A stretch of 64,000 nt of DNA from Streptomyces sp. NBC_01549 (GTDB lineage: Bacteria; Actinomycetota; Actinomycetes; Streptomycetales; Streptomycetaceae), in the NCBI RefSeq assembly GCF_026339955.1, contig NZ_JAPEPW010000001.1, positions 4,025,001 through 4,089,000 on the forward strand. The letters are read 5' to 3'. Positions 39,708 through 48,439 of the stretch are shown piece by piece. The stretch's first letter is position 1. Each line of letters begins with the position of its first letter. The translations under genes were made by a program, and so were the position numbers. Under the pieces are notes generated by a model. The model was not told the DNA's origin and searched no databases. It saw only the letters and a list, made by a program, of their open reading frames with translations.

Positions 39708-40355
39708 GTGCGTGTGGTGATCGCCGAGGACAACGCCCTTCTGCGGGAGGGGATGGTGCTGCTGCTGACCTCCGCCGGACACGAGGTCGTGGCCGTCGCG
39801 GGCAGCGGCCCGGAGGTGCTGCCCGCCCTCCTCGAGCACCGGCCGGACATCGCCGTGCTCGACGTCCGGATGCCCCCGGGCTTCCGCGACGAGGGCCTGC
39901 GCGCGGCTTTGGAGGCACGCAAGGAGATCCCCGGCCTGCCGGTGCTCGTGCTCTCCCAGTACGTCGAGGAGTCGTACGCCGCCGAGTTGCTCGGTGGTGG
40001 TGCGAGCGGGGTCGGCTATCTGCTCAAGGACCGGGTGGGCCGGGTCGACGAGTTCCTCGACGCCCTCGACCGGGTCGCGACGGGCGGTACGGCTCTCGAC
40101 CCCGAGGTCGTCACCGAGCTCCTCACCCGCCGTCGCGACGACCCGCTCGACACGCTCACGCCCCGCGAGCGCGAGGTCCTGAAGCTGATGGCGGAAGGCC
40201 GCGGCAACACGACCATCGCCGAGACGCTGGTCGTCACGGAACGCGCCGTCAGCAAGCACATCGGCAACGTGTTCCTGAAGCTGGGCCTGCCGCCGAGCGA
40301 CAGCGGCCACCGCAGGGTGCTCGCGGTACTGGCGTACCTCAACAGGGATTCGTAG
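39708..40355 (+). CDS. NarL/LuxR-family response regulator
   Basis: A 215-residue regulator paired with the preceding kinase. The receiver has VVIAEDN, phosphoacceptor Asp52 in VLDVRMPP, the conserved Ser in VLSQYVEE and Lys in LLKDRVG. The LuxR-type helix-turn-helix is LTPREREVLKLMAEGRGNTT, then ERAVSKHIGNVF. It starts at GTG 39708, which lies in the second copy of a 16-base repeat (39705-39720) also found at the very end of the kinase gene (39667-39682). Co-transcribed with the kinase. Confidence 0.93.
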   Translation: MRVVIAEDNALLREGMVLLLTSAGHEVVAVAGSGPEVLPALLEHRPDIAVLDVRMPPGFRDEGLRAALEARKEIPGLPVLVLSQYVEESYAAELLGGGASGVGYLLKDRVGRVDEFLDALDRVATGGTALDPEVVTELLTRRRDDPLDTLTPREREVLKLMAEGRGNTTIAETLVVTERAVSKHIGNVFLKLGLPPSDSGHRRVLAVLAYLNRDS

Positions 40356-40412
40356 ACCGCACCGGGTCCTCGACCGCCCGGGGTCCTCGACTTCCTGGGG
40401 CTGGGCGTGGGG

Positions 40413-41027
40413 TCAGCGCGGTGCGGGGGCGTCCGGGGCGCAGCCGCGGAGGGTGTGGGCGATGACGTGCTCCAGGTCCCTGTCCAGGGTTTCGCCGGGC
40501 AGGGTGACGCTGACGGCGAGCCGCGCGAAGCCGTTGAGGGTGCTGAAGATCGGGATCGCGATGGTTTCCAGGGGGCCTTCGCGGACCTCGCCCCGGCGCT
40601 GGGCCTGCGTGATGAGTTCCGAGGCCAGGCCCCCCATGCTCTGGGCGGCCTTGACCAGGGCCTCGGACGCCTCCGGGTCGTGCTTGACGGCGAACATGAG
40701 GTCGAGGAGTTCCGCGTTGGCGGTGGCGAAGCCCACGTAGGTGCGGGCCAGGGCACCGAGCCGGTCGGCGAAGGGCTCGCCCGCGGTCTTCTGCGACGCG
40801 GTCAGGGTGGCCAGGAGCCGTTCGAAGCCGGCCAGGGCCAGCGCGTCCAGCAGGGCCTGCTTGTCCTTGAAGTGACGGCTCGGGGCCGCGTGACTGACGC
40901 CCAGGTCGCGGGCCAGTTCGCGCAGGGACAGCGCGCCGGGTCCCTTCTCCTTGAGAGTCTCCTCGGCGCGGGTCAACAGTGCGGCGCGCAGGTCTCCGTG
41001 GTGGTAGCGGCGGGGGCGGGTCTGCAT
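40413..41027 (-). CDS. TetR/AcrR family regulator with WHG-type C-terminal domain
   Basis: A 204-residue regulator. The helix-turn-helix near residues 10-55 reads HHGDLRAALLTRAEETLKE, then LSLRELARDLGVSHAAPSRHF. The C-terminal domain resembles the WHG type (ERLLATLTASQ, DLMFAVKHDPEASEALVKA). It is transcribed divergently from the SDR gene across a 117-base promoter, the classic layout for a repressor and its target. A palindrome (41133-41145) overlaps the target's start codon. The inducer may be the substrate of the SDR enzyme. Start at ATG 41027. Confidence 0.9.
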   Translation of the reverse strand: MQTRPRRYHHGDLRAALLTRAEETLKEKGPGALSLRELARDLGVSHAAPSRHFKDKQALLDALALAGFERLLATLTASQKTAGEPFADRLGALARTYVGFATANAELLDLMFAVKHDPEASEALVKAAQSMGGLASELITQAQRRGEVREGPLETIAIPIFSTLNGFARLAVSVTLPGETLDRDLEHVIAHTLRGCAPDAPAPR

Positions 41028-41145
41028 GCCCGACAGTCTATCCGGTATGTAACCGGCGACTACATTGTTGGCACTGTCATCTTTGTTGTCGTCGTCACCA
41101 TTGTTGTCATTGACATCATTGTTGGCGACGCCTACATTCAATGTA
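41028..41145. promoter_or_regulatory. divergent TetR/SDR promoter with palindrome and TTGTTG-rich stretch
   Basis: The 13-base perfect palindrome TACATTCAATGTA (41133-41145) covers the first base of the SDR start codon. A related half, TACATTG, lies at 41062-41068. Between them a pyrimidine-rich low-complexity run with ATTGTTGTC-like units (about 41088-41130) is strikingly AT-rich for this genome. Probably operator(s) of the TetR regulator. Confidence 0.5.
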
Positions 41146-42104
41146 TGGCTACCAAGCACTCGGCTGACCAGAACAGCAAGTGGAACGCGGGCGACATCGG
41201 TGACCAGCGCGGCCGTACCGCCGTGGTCACCGGCGCCAACAGCGGGCTCGGCATCGCCACCGTCGACGCCCTCGCCCGGGCCGGCGCCCATGTCGTCCTC
41301 GCCGTACGCGACCCGAAGCGCGGCGAGGCCGCCGCCCTCACCGTCAACGGAAGTGTCGAGGTGCGCCGACTGGACCTCGCGGACCTCGCGTCGGTGCGCG
41401 AGTTCGCCGCGTCCTGGCGGGGCGAACTCGATCTGCTGATCAACAACGCGGGTGTCATGAACATCCCCGAGGCCAGCACGAAGGACGGCTTCGAGATGCA
41501 GTTCGGGACCAACCACCTGGGGCACTTCGCCCTGACGAACCTGCTGCTGCCGCACATCACCGACCGGGTGGTCACCGTGTCCTTGGGGGCGCACAAGATG
41601 CCCCGCGGCAATCGCATCCACTTTGAGAACCTGAACCTGGCGGGCGAGTACTCGCCCATGGCCGCCTACAGCCAGTCCAAGCTCGCCAATCTGCTGTTCA
41701 CCCTGGAGCTCCAGAGCCGGCTGGCCGCCGCGGGTTCGTCCGTACGGGCCCTCGCCGCGCACCCCGGCTGGGCCGCCACCAATCTCCAGAGCCGGGACGC
41801 CAGCGTGCTGCGGCGCACGCTGATGGCGGCGGGCAACCGGTTCGTCGCCCAGGACAACAGGGCCGGCGCCCTGCCGACGCTGTACGCCGCGACACAGGAC
41901 CTGCCCGGCGCCAGCTACGTCGGACCCGACGGGCTCGGCGAGATGCGCGGCGCACCGACCCTGGTCGGGCGCTCGGCCGCGGCCAGCGACCCGGTGTCCG
42001 CGGTCCGCCTGTGGGCGGCCTCCGAGGAACTGACCGGCGTCACCTTTCCCCGACTGGAGTCCGAGCGGAACCAGAGCTGGACCCCGCAGGCCGTCTCCGT
42101 CTAG
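41145..42104 (+). CDS. short-chain dehydrogenase/reductase (retinol dehydrogenase-like)
   Basis: A 319-residue SDR enzyme. The NAD(P) binding motif is TGANSGLG (about residues 29-36), the NNAGV strand is present, and the active-site Tyr-x-x-x-Lys appears as YSQSKLANLLF. The catalytic Ser is in VVTVSLGAHKM. The length and the YSQSKLAN motif are those of WW-oxidoreductase/retinol-dehydrogenase-like SDRs. The substrate is unknown. ATG 41145 is used; another ATG at 41141 is out of frame. Regulated in all likelihood by the divergent TetR gene. Confidence 0.9.
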   Translation: MATKHSADQNSKWNAGDIGDQRGRTAVVTGANSGLGIATVDALARAGAHVVLAVRDPKRGEAAALTVNGSVEVRRLDLADLASVREFAASWRGELDLLINNAGVMNIPEASTKDGFEMQFGTNHLGHFALTNLLLPHITDRVVTVSLGAHKMPRGNRIHFENLNLAGEYSPMAAYSQSKLANLLFTLELQSRLAAAGSSVRALAAHPGWAATNLQSRDASVLRRTLMAAGNRFVAQDNRAGALPTLYAATQDLPGASYVGPDGLGEMRGAPTLVGRSAAASDPVSAVRLWAASEELTGVTFPRLESERNQSWTPQAVSV

Positions 42105-42169
42105 GTGTCCGCGGGACAAGCGCCAGGTCGACAGGGGCCCGGGCCGGCAAGGCCCAGGGCCGGCAAGCC

Positions 42170-43150
42170 CTACGAGCGCGCCGCGCCGGGGTGCAGTCGC
42201 ACCCACCCGGCCCACGCCGACGTGATCATGTCCTGGACGTCGTACTTCGCCTTCCAGCCCAGTTCCACCGCGATGCGGTCGGCCGAGGCGACGACGCGTG
42301 CCGGGTCGCCGGGGCGGCGCGGTGTGGTCACCGGGGGACGGTCGTAGCCGGTGATTGCGTTGATCCGGTCGATCATCTCGCGGACCGAAACGCCCTCCCC
42401 GCGGCCGATGTTGAGGGTCAGGTCCCGTCCGGGCGAGGCCTCGAGGGCGCGGGCCGCGGCCACGTGGGCCTCCGCCAGGTCCACCACGTGGATGTAGTCC
42501 CGTACACACGTTCCGTCGGGCGTCGGGTAGTCGTCACCGAAGATGCGCGGCGGCGCGTCCTCCGTGAGCTTCTCGAAGACCATGGGGACGAGGTTGAAGA
42601 CACCGACGTCGGCGAGTTCGGGGGTCGCCGCCCCCGCCACGTTGAAGTAGCGCAGCGACGCCGTGGACAGGCCCGTGGCGCGGCCCGTCGCGCGGACCAG
42701 CCACTCGCCGGCCAGCTTCGTCTCGCCGTACGGGCTCATCGGCGCGCACGGGGTCTCCTCCGTCACCAGGTTGACGTCGGGCATGCCGTAGATCGCGGCG
42801 GAGGACGAGAACACGAAGGAGCCGACGGACGCCGCCGTCACGACCTCCAGGAGGACCCGCAGGCCCTCGACGTTCTCGCGGTAGTAGTGCAGTGGGAGGT
42901 CGACGGACTCACCGACCTGCTTCTTCGCCGCGAGGTGGACCACGCCGGTGATCGCGTGCTCCTCGATCGTGCGGGCCAGCAGCTCGGCGTCCAGGGTCGA
43001 GCCGACCACCAGCGGTACGTCGGAGGGGACCCGCTCGGCGATGCCCGTGGACAGGTCGTCGTAGACCACGGCCTGCTCGCCCGCGTCCCGCATCGCGCGC
43101 ACGACGTGCGCCCCGATGTAGCCGGCGCCGCCGGTGATCAGCCAGGTCAT
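42170..43150 (-). CDS. galE: UDP-glucose 4-epimerase
   Basis: A 326-residue extended SDR that interconverts UDP-glucose and UDP-galactose with bound NAD. The N-terminal motif is TGGAGYIGAHVV, the catalytic Ser/Thr region is FSSSAAIYG (residues 115-122) and the active-site pair is Tyr141/Lys145 in YGETK. LRYFNVAGA and the C-terminal GYDRPPVTTPRRPGDPA are typical of GalE. The start ATG 43150 has GAGGGGACG upstream. Its location among glycan genes, not with galT/galK, suggests it supplies UDP-galactose for a cell-surface polymer. Upstream hairpin 43191-43220 separates it from the GT2 gene. Confidence 0.93.
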   Translation of the reverse strand: MTWLITGGAGYIGAHVVRAMRDAGEQAVVYDDLSTGIAERVPSDVPLVVGSTLDAELLARTIEEHAITGVVHLAAKKQVGESVDLPLHYYRENVEGLRVLLEVVTAASVGSFVFSSSAAIYGMPDVNLVTEETPCAPMSPYGETKLAGEWLVRATGRATGLSTASLRYFNVAGAATPELADVGVFNLVPMVFEKLTEDAPPRIFGDDYPTPDGTCVRDYIHVVDLAEAHVAAARALEASPGRDLTLNIGRGEGVSVREMIDRINAITGYDRPPVTTPRRPGDPARVVASADRIAVELGWKAKYDVQDMITSAWAGWVRLHPGAARS

Positions 43151-43190
43151 GAACGGTCGTCCCCTCGTGAGTGAGATCGGCGTGAGCTCG

Positions 43191-43220
43191 GTGTCCTCGG
43201 TGAGATCACCGAGGACACCG
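43191..43220 (-). terminator. perfect hairpin between the GT2 gene and galE
   Basis: GGTGTCCTCGGTGA (43191-43204) and TCACCGAGGACACC (43207-43220) form a 14-bp perfect inverted repeat with only two bases between. The surrounding 43227-43262 also has two GTGAGGTCGGTGA copies. It can terminate the GT2 transcript before galE or act as a regulatory structure in the galE leader. Confidence 0.65.
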
Positions 43221-43292
43221 CGGCCAGTGAGGTCGGTGATGCCGGTGAGGTCGGTGAGCCGACGGTGATACCGGCGTCGCCTCGCTCGCGTA

Positions 43293-44888
43293 TCAGTGAA
43301 GCAGGCGCTTGAGCCGACGGCGTACCACGTCGGTCAGTCCTCGCCAGCCGGGCGCCAGGCGCAGCGCCAGCGCCCCCGCGTGGGTGCGGTACGGCTGCAC
43401 CAGCAGGACGCCGTGCCGCAGGTCCGGGACCGCGCGACGGCGCAGCAGGCCCGCGCCGCCGACCGCGTGCGCGGTGACGTCCCGGCTCGAGCCGTCACGG
43501 TAGTGAACCCGCAGTCGCAGGTCCCAGGTGCCCCAGCCGAGCGCCGACAGGTCCACCGGCAGTTCGCCCGACCAGGTGGCCGGATCCGCGTCCTGCGTCA
43601 GCTCGACCGGCCGGCTCAGCCCGATCCGCCCCTCGTCCCGGTGCACGAACTCCACGTCGGCCGAGGCCGGTCCGGCCTCGGCGAGCCGTCCGTACAGGTC
43701 GTGCAGGCGCAGCCGCAGCTGTGCCGTACGGGCGCGGGGACGTAGTTGCGCGTCGACCGCGGCGGGCAGCACGTGCGCGGGGCGTTGCAGGTAGTGGTCC
43801 AGGGTGACCTGGGGGAGGTCGTCCGACCAGACGGGCGTGCCGTCGGCGGCGCGGGCGTACGGCGGGAGCAACCGGGCCGGGCGGGCGGCGAGTTCCTTCA
43901 GGCGGGGCAGATCGCGGGGCTCTTCGGAGGCGAGCACGACACGGGCGATCAGCCGGCCGGGGGCGGTCGGGTTGACGGTGAAGTCGCTCGCGTCGAACGT
44001 CGACAGGTAGGTGCGCGTGAGCTCCCACCAGGCGCGCCGGTAGTCGGCGTCGCGCAGCTCCAGCTCGCGTGCGTACATGCGCAGTTCGTGGTCGAGGAAC
44101 TTGGCGTTGGTGGCCCGGGCGAGCCGTTTCTCACCGGCGCCGAGCAGGATCTCGTAGGCCGTGTGGTGCGCCTCGGTGCGGGAGCGCCAGTTCGCGATGT
44201 CCGCGCGGTCCAGCGAGATCGACAACTGCTCGGCGCCGCGCCGCACATGCCACACGTACACCGTGTCGGGGATCAGCGCGACGCGCGGCCCGGCGGCCAG
44301 CATGCGCGCGGTGAAAACGAAGTCCTCGTACGGGTGACGGCCCTCGGGGAAGCGGATCGCGTGTTCACGAAGGAAGTCGGTTCGGTACAGCTTGTTGACG
44401 CACAGCGTGTCGTGGACCAGACGGGGCCGCTGGGACGGGTGGGGGATCAGCGCGGGCTCCGCGTACAGGTCGCGCTCCCAGGGGACCTCCCGGCCCGAGG
44501 GCAGTTCGCGGCGTACGCACAGACCCGCCGCGACCTCCGTGCGCTGTACCCGGGCGGCCTCGAGCAGCGCGTCCACGGCGCCCGGCGGCAGCACGTCGTC
44601 GCTGTCCAGGAACATCACGTACGGGGCGGTCGCCGCGTCGATCCCGTCGTTGCGGGGGCTGCCGCAGCCGCCGCTGTTCTCCGCGCGGCGTATGACCTTC
44701 ACGCGCGGCTCGTCGGCGGCGAGGCGGTCGAGGAGGTCAGCGCTGCCGTCGGTCGAGCGGTCGTCGACGGCGAGCACCTCCCGGACGGCCGGGCCTTGAG
44801 CGAGTGCCGAACGCACCGCGTCCGTCACGTGGTCGGCGTCGTTGTAACCGATGACGACGACAGAGACCTGCGAGTGATGAGGTTTCAT
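43293..44888 (-). CDS. GT2 family glycosyltransferase (no glycerophosphotransferase domain)
   Basis: A 531-residue protein. The N-terminal GT2 domain has VSVVVIGYNDADHV, ENSGGCGSPRNDGID and FLDSDDVL; these blocks are nearly the same as in the N-terminal half of the large fusion at 31521. The C-terminal half is a beta-rich region of unknown role, like the fusion's middle region, but the TagF-like domain is missing. It therefore looks like a truncated or ancestral paralogue that transfers only a sugar. The start at ATG 44888 is preferred (GGA seven bases upstream); GTG 44897 is possible. It follows the GT87 gene by 55 bases and is probably co-transcribed. Confidence 0.87.
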   Translation of the reverse strand: MKPHHSQVSVVVIGYNDADHVTDAVRSALAQGPAVREVLAVDDRSTDGSADLLDRLAADEPRVKVIRRAENSGGCGSPRNDGIDAATAPYVMFLDSDDVLPPGAVDALLEAARVQRTEVAAGLCVRRELPSGREVPWERDLYAEPALIPHPSQRPRLVHDTLCVNKLYRTDFLREHAIRFPEGRHPYEDFVFTARMLAAGPRVALIPDTVYVWHVRRGAEQLSISLDRADIANWRSRTEAHHTAYEILLGAGEKRLARATNAKFLDHELRMYARELELRDADYRRAWWELTRTYLSTFDASDFTVNPTAPGRLIARVVLASEEPRDLPRLKELAARPARLLPPYARAADGTPVWSDDLPQVTLDHYLQRPAHVLPAAVDAQLRPRARTAQLRLRLHDLYGRLAEAGPASADVEFVHRDEGRIGLSRPVELTQDADPATWSGELPVDLSALGWGTWDLRLRVHYRDGSSRDVTAHAVGGAGLLRRRAVPDLRHGVLLVQPYRTHAGALALRLAPGWRGLTDVVRRRLKRLLH

Positions 44889-44943
44889 GGGATCCACGGG
44901 ACGAAATCGTAGGGCTTGACAGTAATTTTCCGTTAAGAGGTAC

Positions 44944-46224
44944 TTAGTGTCTGGTCCGGAAGACGACAGGAATCGGGTGCGGGTTCCGCTTCGGGACGTC
45001 GTTTTTCGGCTGATCCGCGACGAGCACGGGAAGACCGGAATGCCAAAGCCGGGTGAAGGACAGGACTGCCGCGGACGTCAGCAGACCGTTGCGGACGAGC
45101 ATGAGCAAACAGCCCGTCCAGGTGCTGTCGACGACCTCGCCGTACAGGGCAGGGTAGGCGAAGGAGCTGACCGCGGTCGCCGCGACGACGAGCGCCGCCA
45201 CCGGGCGCTGCGTGGTGTGCCGCGAGGTCAGGCACACGGCGGCCAGACCGAGCAGCCACACCATGTACTGGGGGCTGATCACCCGGCTCGTCACCGTGAA
45301 CATCAGCACGGCGGTGAGCGCGGCGTCGTACGGGGTCGCCGGCGTCCAGTGCCGCGCGCGCACCCGCCACAGCAGCAGGAGCGCGAAGGAGACAGCCGTC
45401 AGGGCGAGCGAGAGGGTCGCGACGGTCTGGACGTGGGGGCCCACGAACTCCATCGCGCCGTACTGGTAGCGCACGCTGCCCGGCCAGCCCGCGCGGCGCG
45501 CGAAGCCGAGCACCGTGCCGCCGAGCGACTCGATCTGCACGCCCCGGCCGCCCTGCTGGCGCAGGAAGTCGAAGGGGCTGCTGAAGGCCGTGGCCAGGAC
45601 GGCGAGCAGGGTGACCGCGGTGAGCACCGCCGACGTCCAGGCCTCCCGGGTCGTACGGCCCCGGGGTGTGCCGATGAGGGCGAGCGCGGGCCAGACCTTC
45701 ACCAGGGCGCCGAGTGCGGCGAACGCGCCGCCCACGCGCGGGGAGCGCTTCAGCGCGAGCAGGGAGACGACGGCGAACGCCGTGACCTGTACGTCGTAGC
45801 GGGCGAGCGGAATGTGCAGCAGCAACGGCAGGCCCAGCGTCCACAGTGCCGCGCCGCGCGGACTGCGGCCGGGTCTGCTGCCCACGCGCGCCAGGGCCAG
45901 CGCGATCACGGCGTCGGCGAGGAGCGTCAGGGCCACGAAGGCGTGCAGGTACGTCAGGCCCGGCAGCAGCCCGGGCGCCAGGAGCACGGGGCCCGCGCCC
46001 GGCGGGTACTGCCACAGCCGGTCACCCGTCGGACAGGCGCCGTGCGACAGGGTCCCGTACCAGCGGAAGTACAGGTGACTCACCTCGCGGGAGACCCCGC
46101 CGCTGCCCAGCACGCGGAGGTCGTCGTGGGCGAGCAGCCACAGCATCAGGGCGCGGGTCGCCACCCAGGCAGCGGCGAGGGGGATGTGGCGGGATCGGCC
46201 TCGGGGGTTCAGGTAAGCGCTCAT
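44944..46224 (-). CDS. GT87 family (DUF2029) polyprenyl-phosphate-dependent glycosyltransferase
   Basis: A 426-residue integral membrane protein with about ten predicted helices. GT87 members are GT-C fold mannosyl- or arabinosyl-type transferases that use polyprenyl-phosphate sugars on the outer face of the membrane. Features seen include an early extracytoplasmic loop with FRWYGTLSHGACPTGDRLWQYPPG, a loop with QQGGRGVQIESLGGTV and the late TVTSRVISPQYMVWLLG, all familiar in this family. The ATG at 46224 is used. It is transcribed divergently from the GT39 gene across about 110 bases, and is the first gene of a GT87-GT2 pair upstream of galE. Confidence 0.87.
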   Translation of the reverse strand: MSAYLNPRGRSRHIPLAAAWVATRALMLWLLAHDDLRVLGSGGVSREVSHLYFRWYGTLSHGACPTGDRLWQYPPGAGPVLLAPGLLPGLTYLHAFVALTLLADAVIALALARVGSRPGRSPRGAALWTLGLPLLLHIPLARYDVQVTAFAVVSLLALKRSPRVGGAFAALGALVKVWPALALIGTPRGRTTREAWTSAVLTAVTLLAVLATAFSSPFDFLRQQGGRGVQIESLGGTVLGFARRAGWPGSVRYQYGAMEFVGPHVQTVATLSLALTAVSFALLLLWRVRARHWTPATPYDAALTAVLMFTVTSRVISPQYMVWLLGLAAVCLTSRHTTQRPVAALVVAATAVSSFAYPALYGEVVDSTWTGCLLMLVRNGLLTSAAVLSFTRLWHSGLPVLVADQPKNDVPKRNPHPIPVVFRTRH

Positions 46225-46333
46225 CAAGGCCGGATCGTAAGCCTCTCGGATGCCTCACAAGACCTGATACCTCATCAAGTGCCAACGAAGGTCAGTTAAT
46301 AGTAAGAAATCGGACGTGGGGGTAAGGGTGTTG

Positions 46334-47878
46334 ATGAAACGGTCCGACGCCGGCCGTCAAGAGGTCGCGGCGGTCTCGGCCGAGCCCGTGACGCGGGTCG
46401 TCGCGGTGGTCCTGCCCATGGTCGTCATGCTCGCGCTCGGGCTCTGGAGGCTCGGCCGCGGGGGCATGTGGCGCGACGAGGCGGCCACTTACCAGGTCGC
46501 GCGGCGCTCGGTCCCGCAGATCTGGCATCTGTTGCACCACGTCGACGCGGTGCACGGCCTGTACTACCTGTTCATGCATCTCGTCCTCTTCCCCGCCCCC
46601 GGCGAGGTCGCCCTCCGTCTGCCCTCGGTCGTCGGTGCCACCGCGACCACGGGGCTCGTCGCCGCCCTCGGGATCCGCCTGGGCAACCCTCGCGTCGGCC
46701 TCTGGGCGGGCCTGCTGTACGCGGTCACCCCCCTGGCCGGGCACTTCGCGCAGGAGGGTCGCTCGTACGCCCTCGTCGAGGCTGGGGCGACGGCGGCGAC
46801 GCTGCTCCTGGTGAGGGCCCTGCGCGGGGGCAGGGGCTGGTGGGTGTACGGCGTGACCGTCGCCGTCACCTGCCTGCTGCACGAGTTCGCCGTACTCCTC
46901 CTGCTCGCGCACGGCGCGACCCTGGCGCTGACGCGGATGCCATGGCGGGTGTGGTGGCGATGGGGCGTCGCGGCGGGGGCCGCGGTCCTCGTCCTGGCGC
47001 CGCTCGCGCTCGTCTCGCGGCGGCAGTCGGCGCAGGTGGCGTGGCTGGCGGTGCCGAACCGCGAGAGCGTGGACGACCTGGCGCACGCGTTCCTCGGGCA
47101 GGCCCAACTGGTGTTCGTGCCCTACCTGTTCCTGATCGCACTCGCCCTGTGGCGCCCGTTCGCGCGACGCGGTGAGGTGACCCTCGCGGCGGTCGCCGTG
47201 CCGCTGCTGCTGGTTCCGCCGACGGTCCTGATCGCGGTCTCCCGCTTCCGGCCGCTGTACGACGAGCGGTATGTGCTGTACGCGCTGGCGGGGGCGCCAT
47301 TACTGGCGGCGGCGGGGGCGGACCGGCTGACCCGGCGGGTGTCGCGGCTGCCGGGCGCAGCGGCTCCCCGCCTCGTCACCCTCGCCGGCGTCCTCGCCGT
47401 CTCCCTGGCCCTCACCGTCCAGTTCCCCCTGCTCCGCGAGGACCGGGACCCCGACCGCCGCCCCGACAACCTCGCCGCCGTCTCCGCCGCAGCCGGTCGT
47501 GAACTACGGCCCGGCGACGCGGTGTTGTACATGCCGTCGCTGGCACGCCGTTCGGCGGTGGCCTATCCGGCGGGCTTCCGCGCGGTGCGGGACGTCGCGC
47601 TGAAGACGTCCGCCATAGCGTCCGGGACGCTGTACGGGACGGAAGTGGGCCCGCGTGAACTGCGCAGCCGGCTCGACCGGCTCGACCGGGTGTGGCTGAT
47701 CTGCGAACCGTTCGTGTTCCGGCGGAACTGGCATCCGGACACCTCGGTCGCGACCGAGGAAACCAAACGCGCCGTACTCGCCGAGGATTTCACCCTGCGC
47801 GAGCGGATCGTCCGCAGGGGCGTCACCCTTCGCCTGTACGTACGCCACCGCCAGAACCTGTCCGCACGCCACCGCTAG
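46334..47878 (+). CDS. GT39/ArnT-type membrane glycosyltransferase
   Basis: A 514-residue polytopic protein. TM1 (about residues 22-40) is followed by the acidic pair Asp48-Glu49 in GGMWRDEAATYQ, the catalytic first-loop motif of GT39-type enzymes (protein mannosyltransferase/ArnT superfamily). HYLFMHLVL-like and FAQEGRSYALVE segments are also typical. About nine helices precede an extracytoplasmic C-terminal domain. It should transfer a sugar from a polyprenyl-phosphate donor to an envelope acceptor. The start ATG 46334 has AAGGG upstream. Its stop codon TAG overlaps the stop of the converging OhrR-type gene (CTAG). Confidence 0.85.
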   Translation: MKRSDAGRQEVAAVSAEPVTRVVAVVLPMVVMLALGLWRLGRGGMWRDEAATYQVARRSVPQIWHLLHHVDAVHGLYYLFMHLVLFPAPGEVALRLPSVVGATATTGLVAALGIRLGNPRVGLWAGLLYAVTPLAGHFAQEGRSYALVEAGATAATLLLVRALRGGRGWWVYGVTVAVTCLLHEFAVLLLLAHGATLALTRMPWRVWWRWGVAAGAAVLVLAPLALVSRRQSAQVAWLAVPNRESVDDLAHAFLGQAQLVFVPYLFLIALALWRPFARRGEVTLAAVAVPLLLVPPTVLIAVSRFRPLYDERYVLYALAGAPLLAAAGADRLTRRVSRLPGAAAPRLVTLAGVLAVSLALTVQFPLLREDRDPDRRPDNLAAVSAAAGRELRPGDAVLYMPSLARRSAVAYPAGFRAVRDVALKTSAIASGTLYGTEVGPRELRSRLDRLDRVWLICEPFVFRRNWHPDTSVATEETKRAVLAEDFTLRERIVRRGVTLRLYVRHRQNLSARHR

Positions 47879-48405
47879 AAGGCGTCCGCTCCGGCCGAGT
47901 CGAGGACCGCCGAGTCGAGGACCGAGGGGTCGAGCGCCGCCGCGTCCAGCGCCGCCGTCAGCCGATCCAGCCGTGCCTGCAACTCCCGGATCTCCTCCAG
48001 ATCCGCGCCCGTCGCCGCGGCGATCCGGCGCGGCACCCGCAACGCGCGCTCGCGCATGGCCGTGCCCTCGTCCGTGAGGTGGACGTGTACGGAGCGTTCG
48101 TCCAGCGCACTGCGCTCCCGTCGCACCAGCCCGGCCGTCTCCAGCCGCTTGAGCAGCGGAGACAGTGTCCCTGAGTCGAGCCGCAGATGCTCGCCGACCT
48201 TCTTGACGGGCAGCTCGCCGTGCTCCCACAGCACCAGCATCACCAGGTACTGGGGGTAGGTGAGCCCGAGGTCCTTGAGGATCACTCGGTAGACGCTCCC
48301 GAAGGCGCGCGAGGCGGCGTTCAGGGAGAAGCAGATCTGCTGGTCGAGACGGAGGTAGTCCCCGTCGGACGGGGCCTGGGGGCTCGGCGTCGGCATGGCG
48401 GTCAT
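47875..48405 (-). CDS. OhrR-type MarR family regulator
   Basis: A 176-residue MarR-family repressor of the organic-hydroperoxide-sensing OhrR group. The N-terminus has LDQQICFSLNAASRAF, in which Cys25 is the peroxide-reactive residue of OhrR. The winged helix contains VKKVGEHLRLDSGTLSPLLKRLETAGLVRRER. Oxidation of Cys25 should release DNA and induce ohr. It is divergent from the Ohr gene with an OhrR-box palindrome between. The C-terminal tail has LDSAVLDSAGADAF, encoded by short direct repeats (about 47891-47950). ATG 48405 or 48396 may be used. Confidence 0.9.
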   Translation of the reverse strand: MTAMPTPSPQAPSDGDYLRLDQQICFSLNAASRAFGSVYRVILKDLGLTYPQYLVMLVLWEHGELPVKKVGEHLRLDSGTLSPLLKRLETAGLVRRERSALDERSVHVHLTDEGTAMRERALRVPRRIAAATGADLEEIRELQARLDRLTAALDAAALDPSVLDSAVLDSAGADAF

Positions 48406-48439
48406 GACTCCAATATAGCTCGACCGCCATTAAGTTGTG

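Noticed and set aside
44917..44922. Consensus TTGACA on the plus strand between the GT2 and GT87 genes
   Set aside because: No plus-strand gene starts downstream and no matching -10 is present; probably chance in an AT-richer gap.
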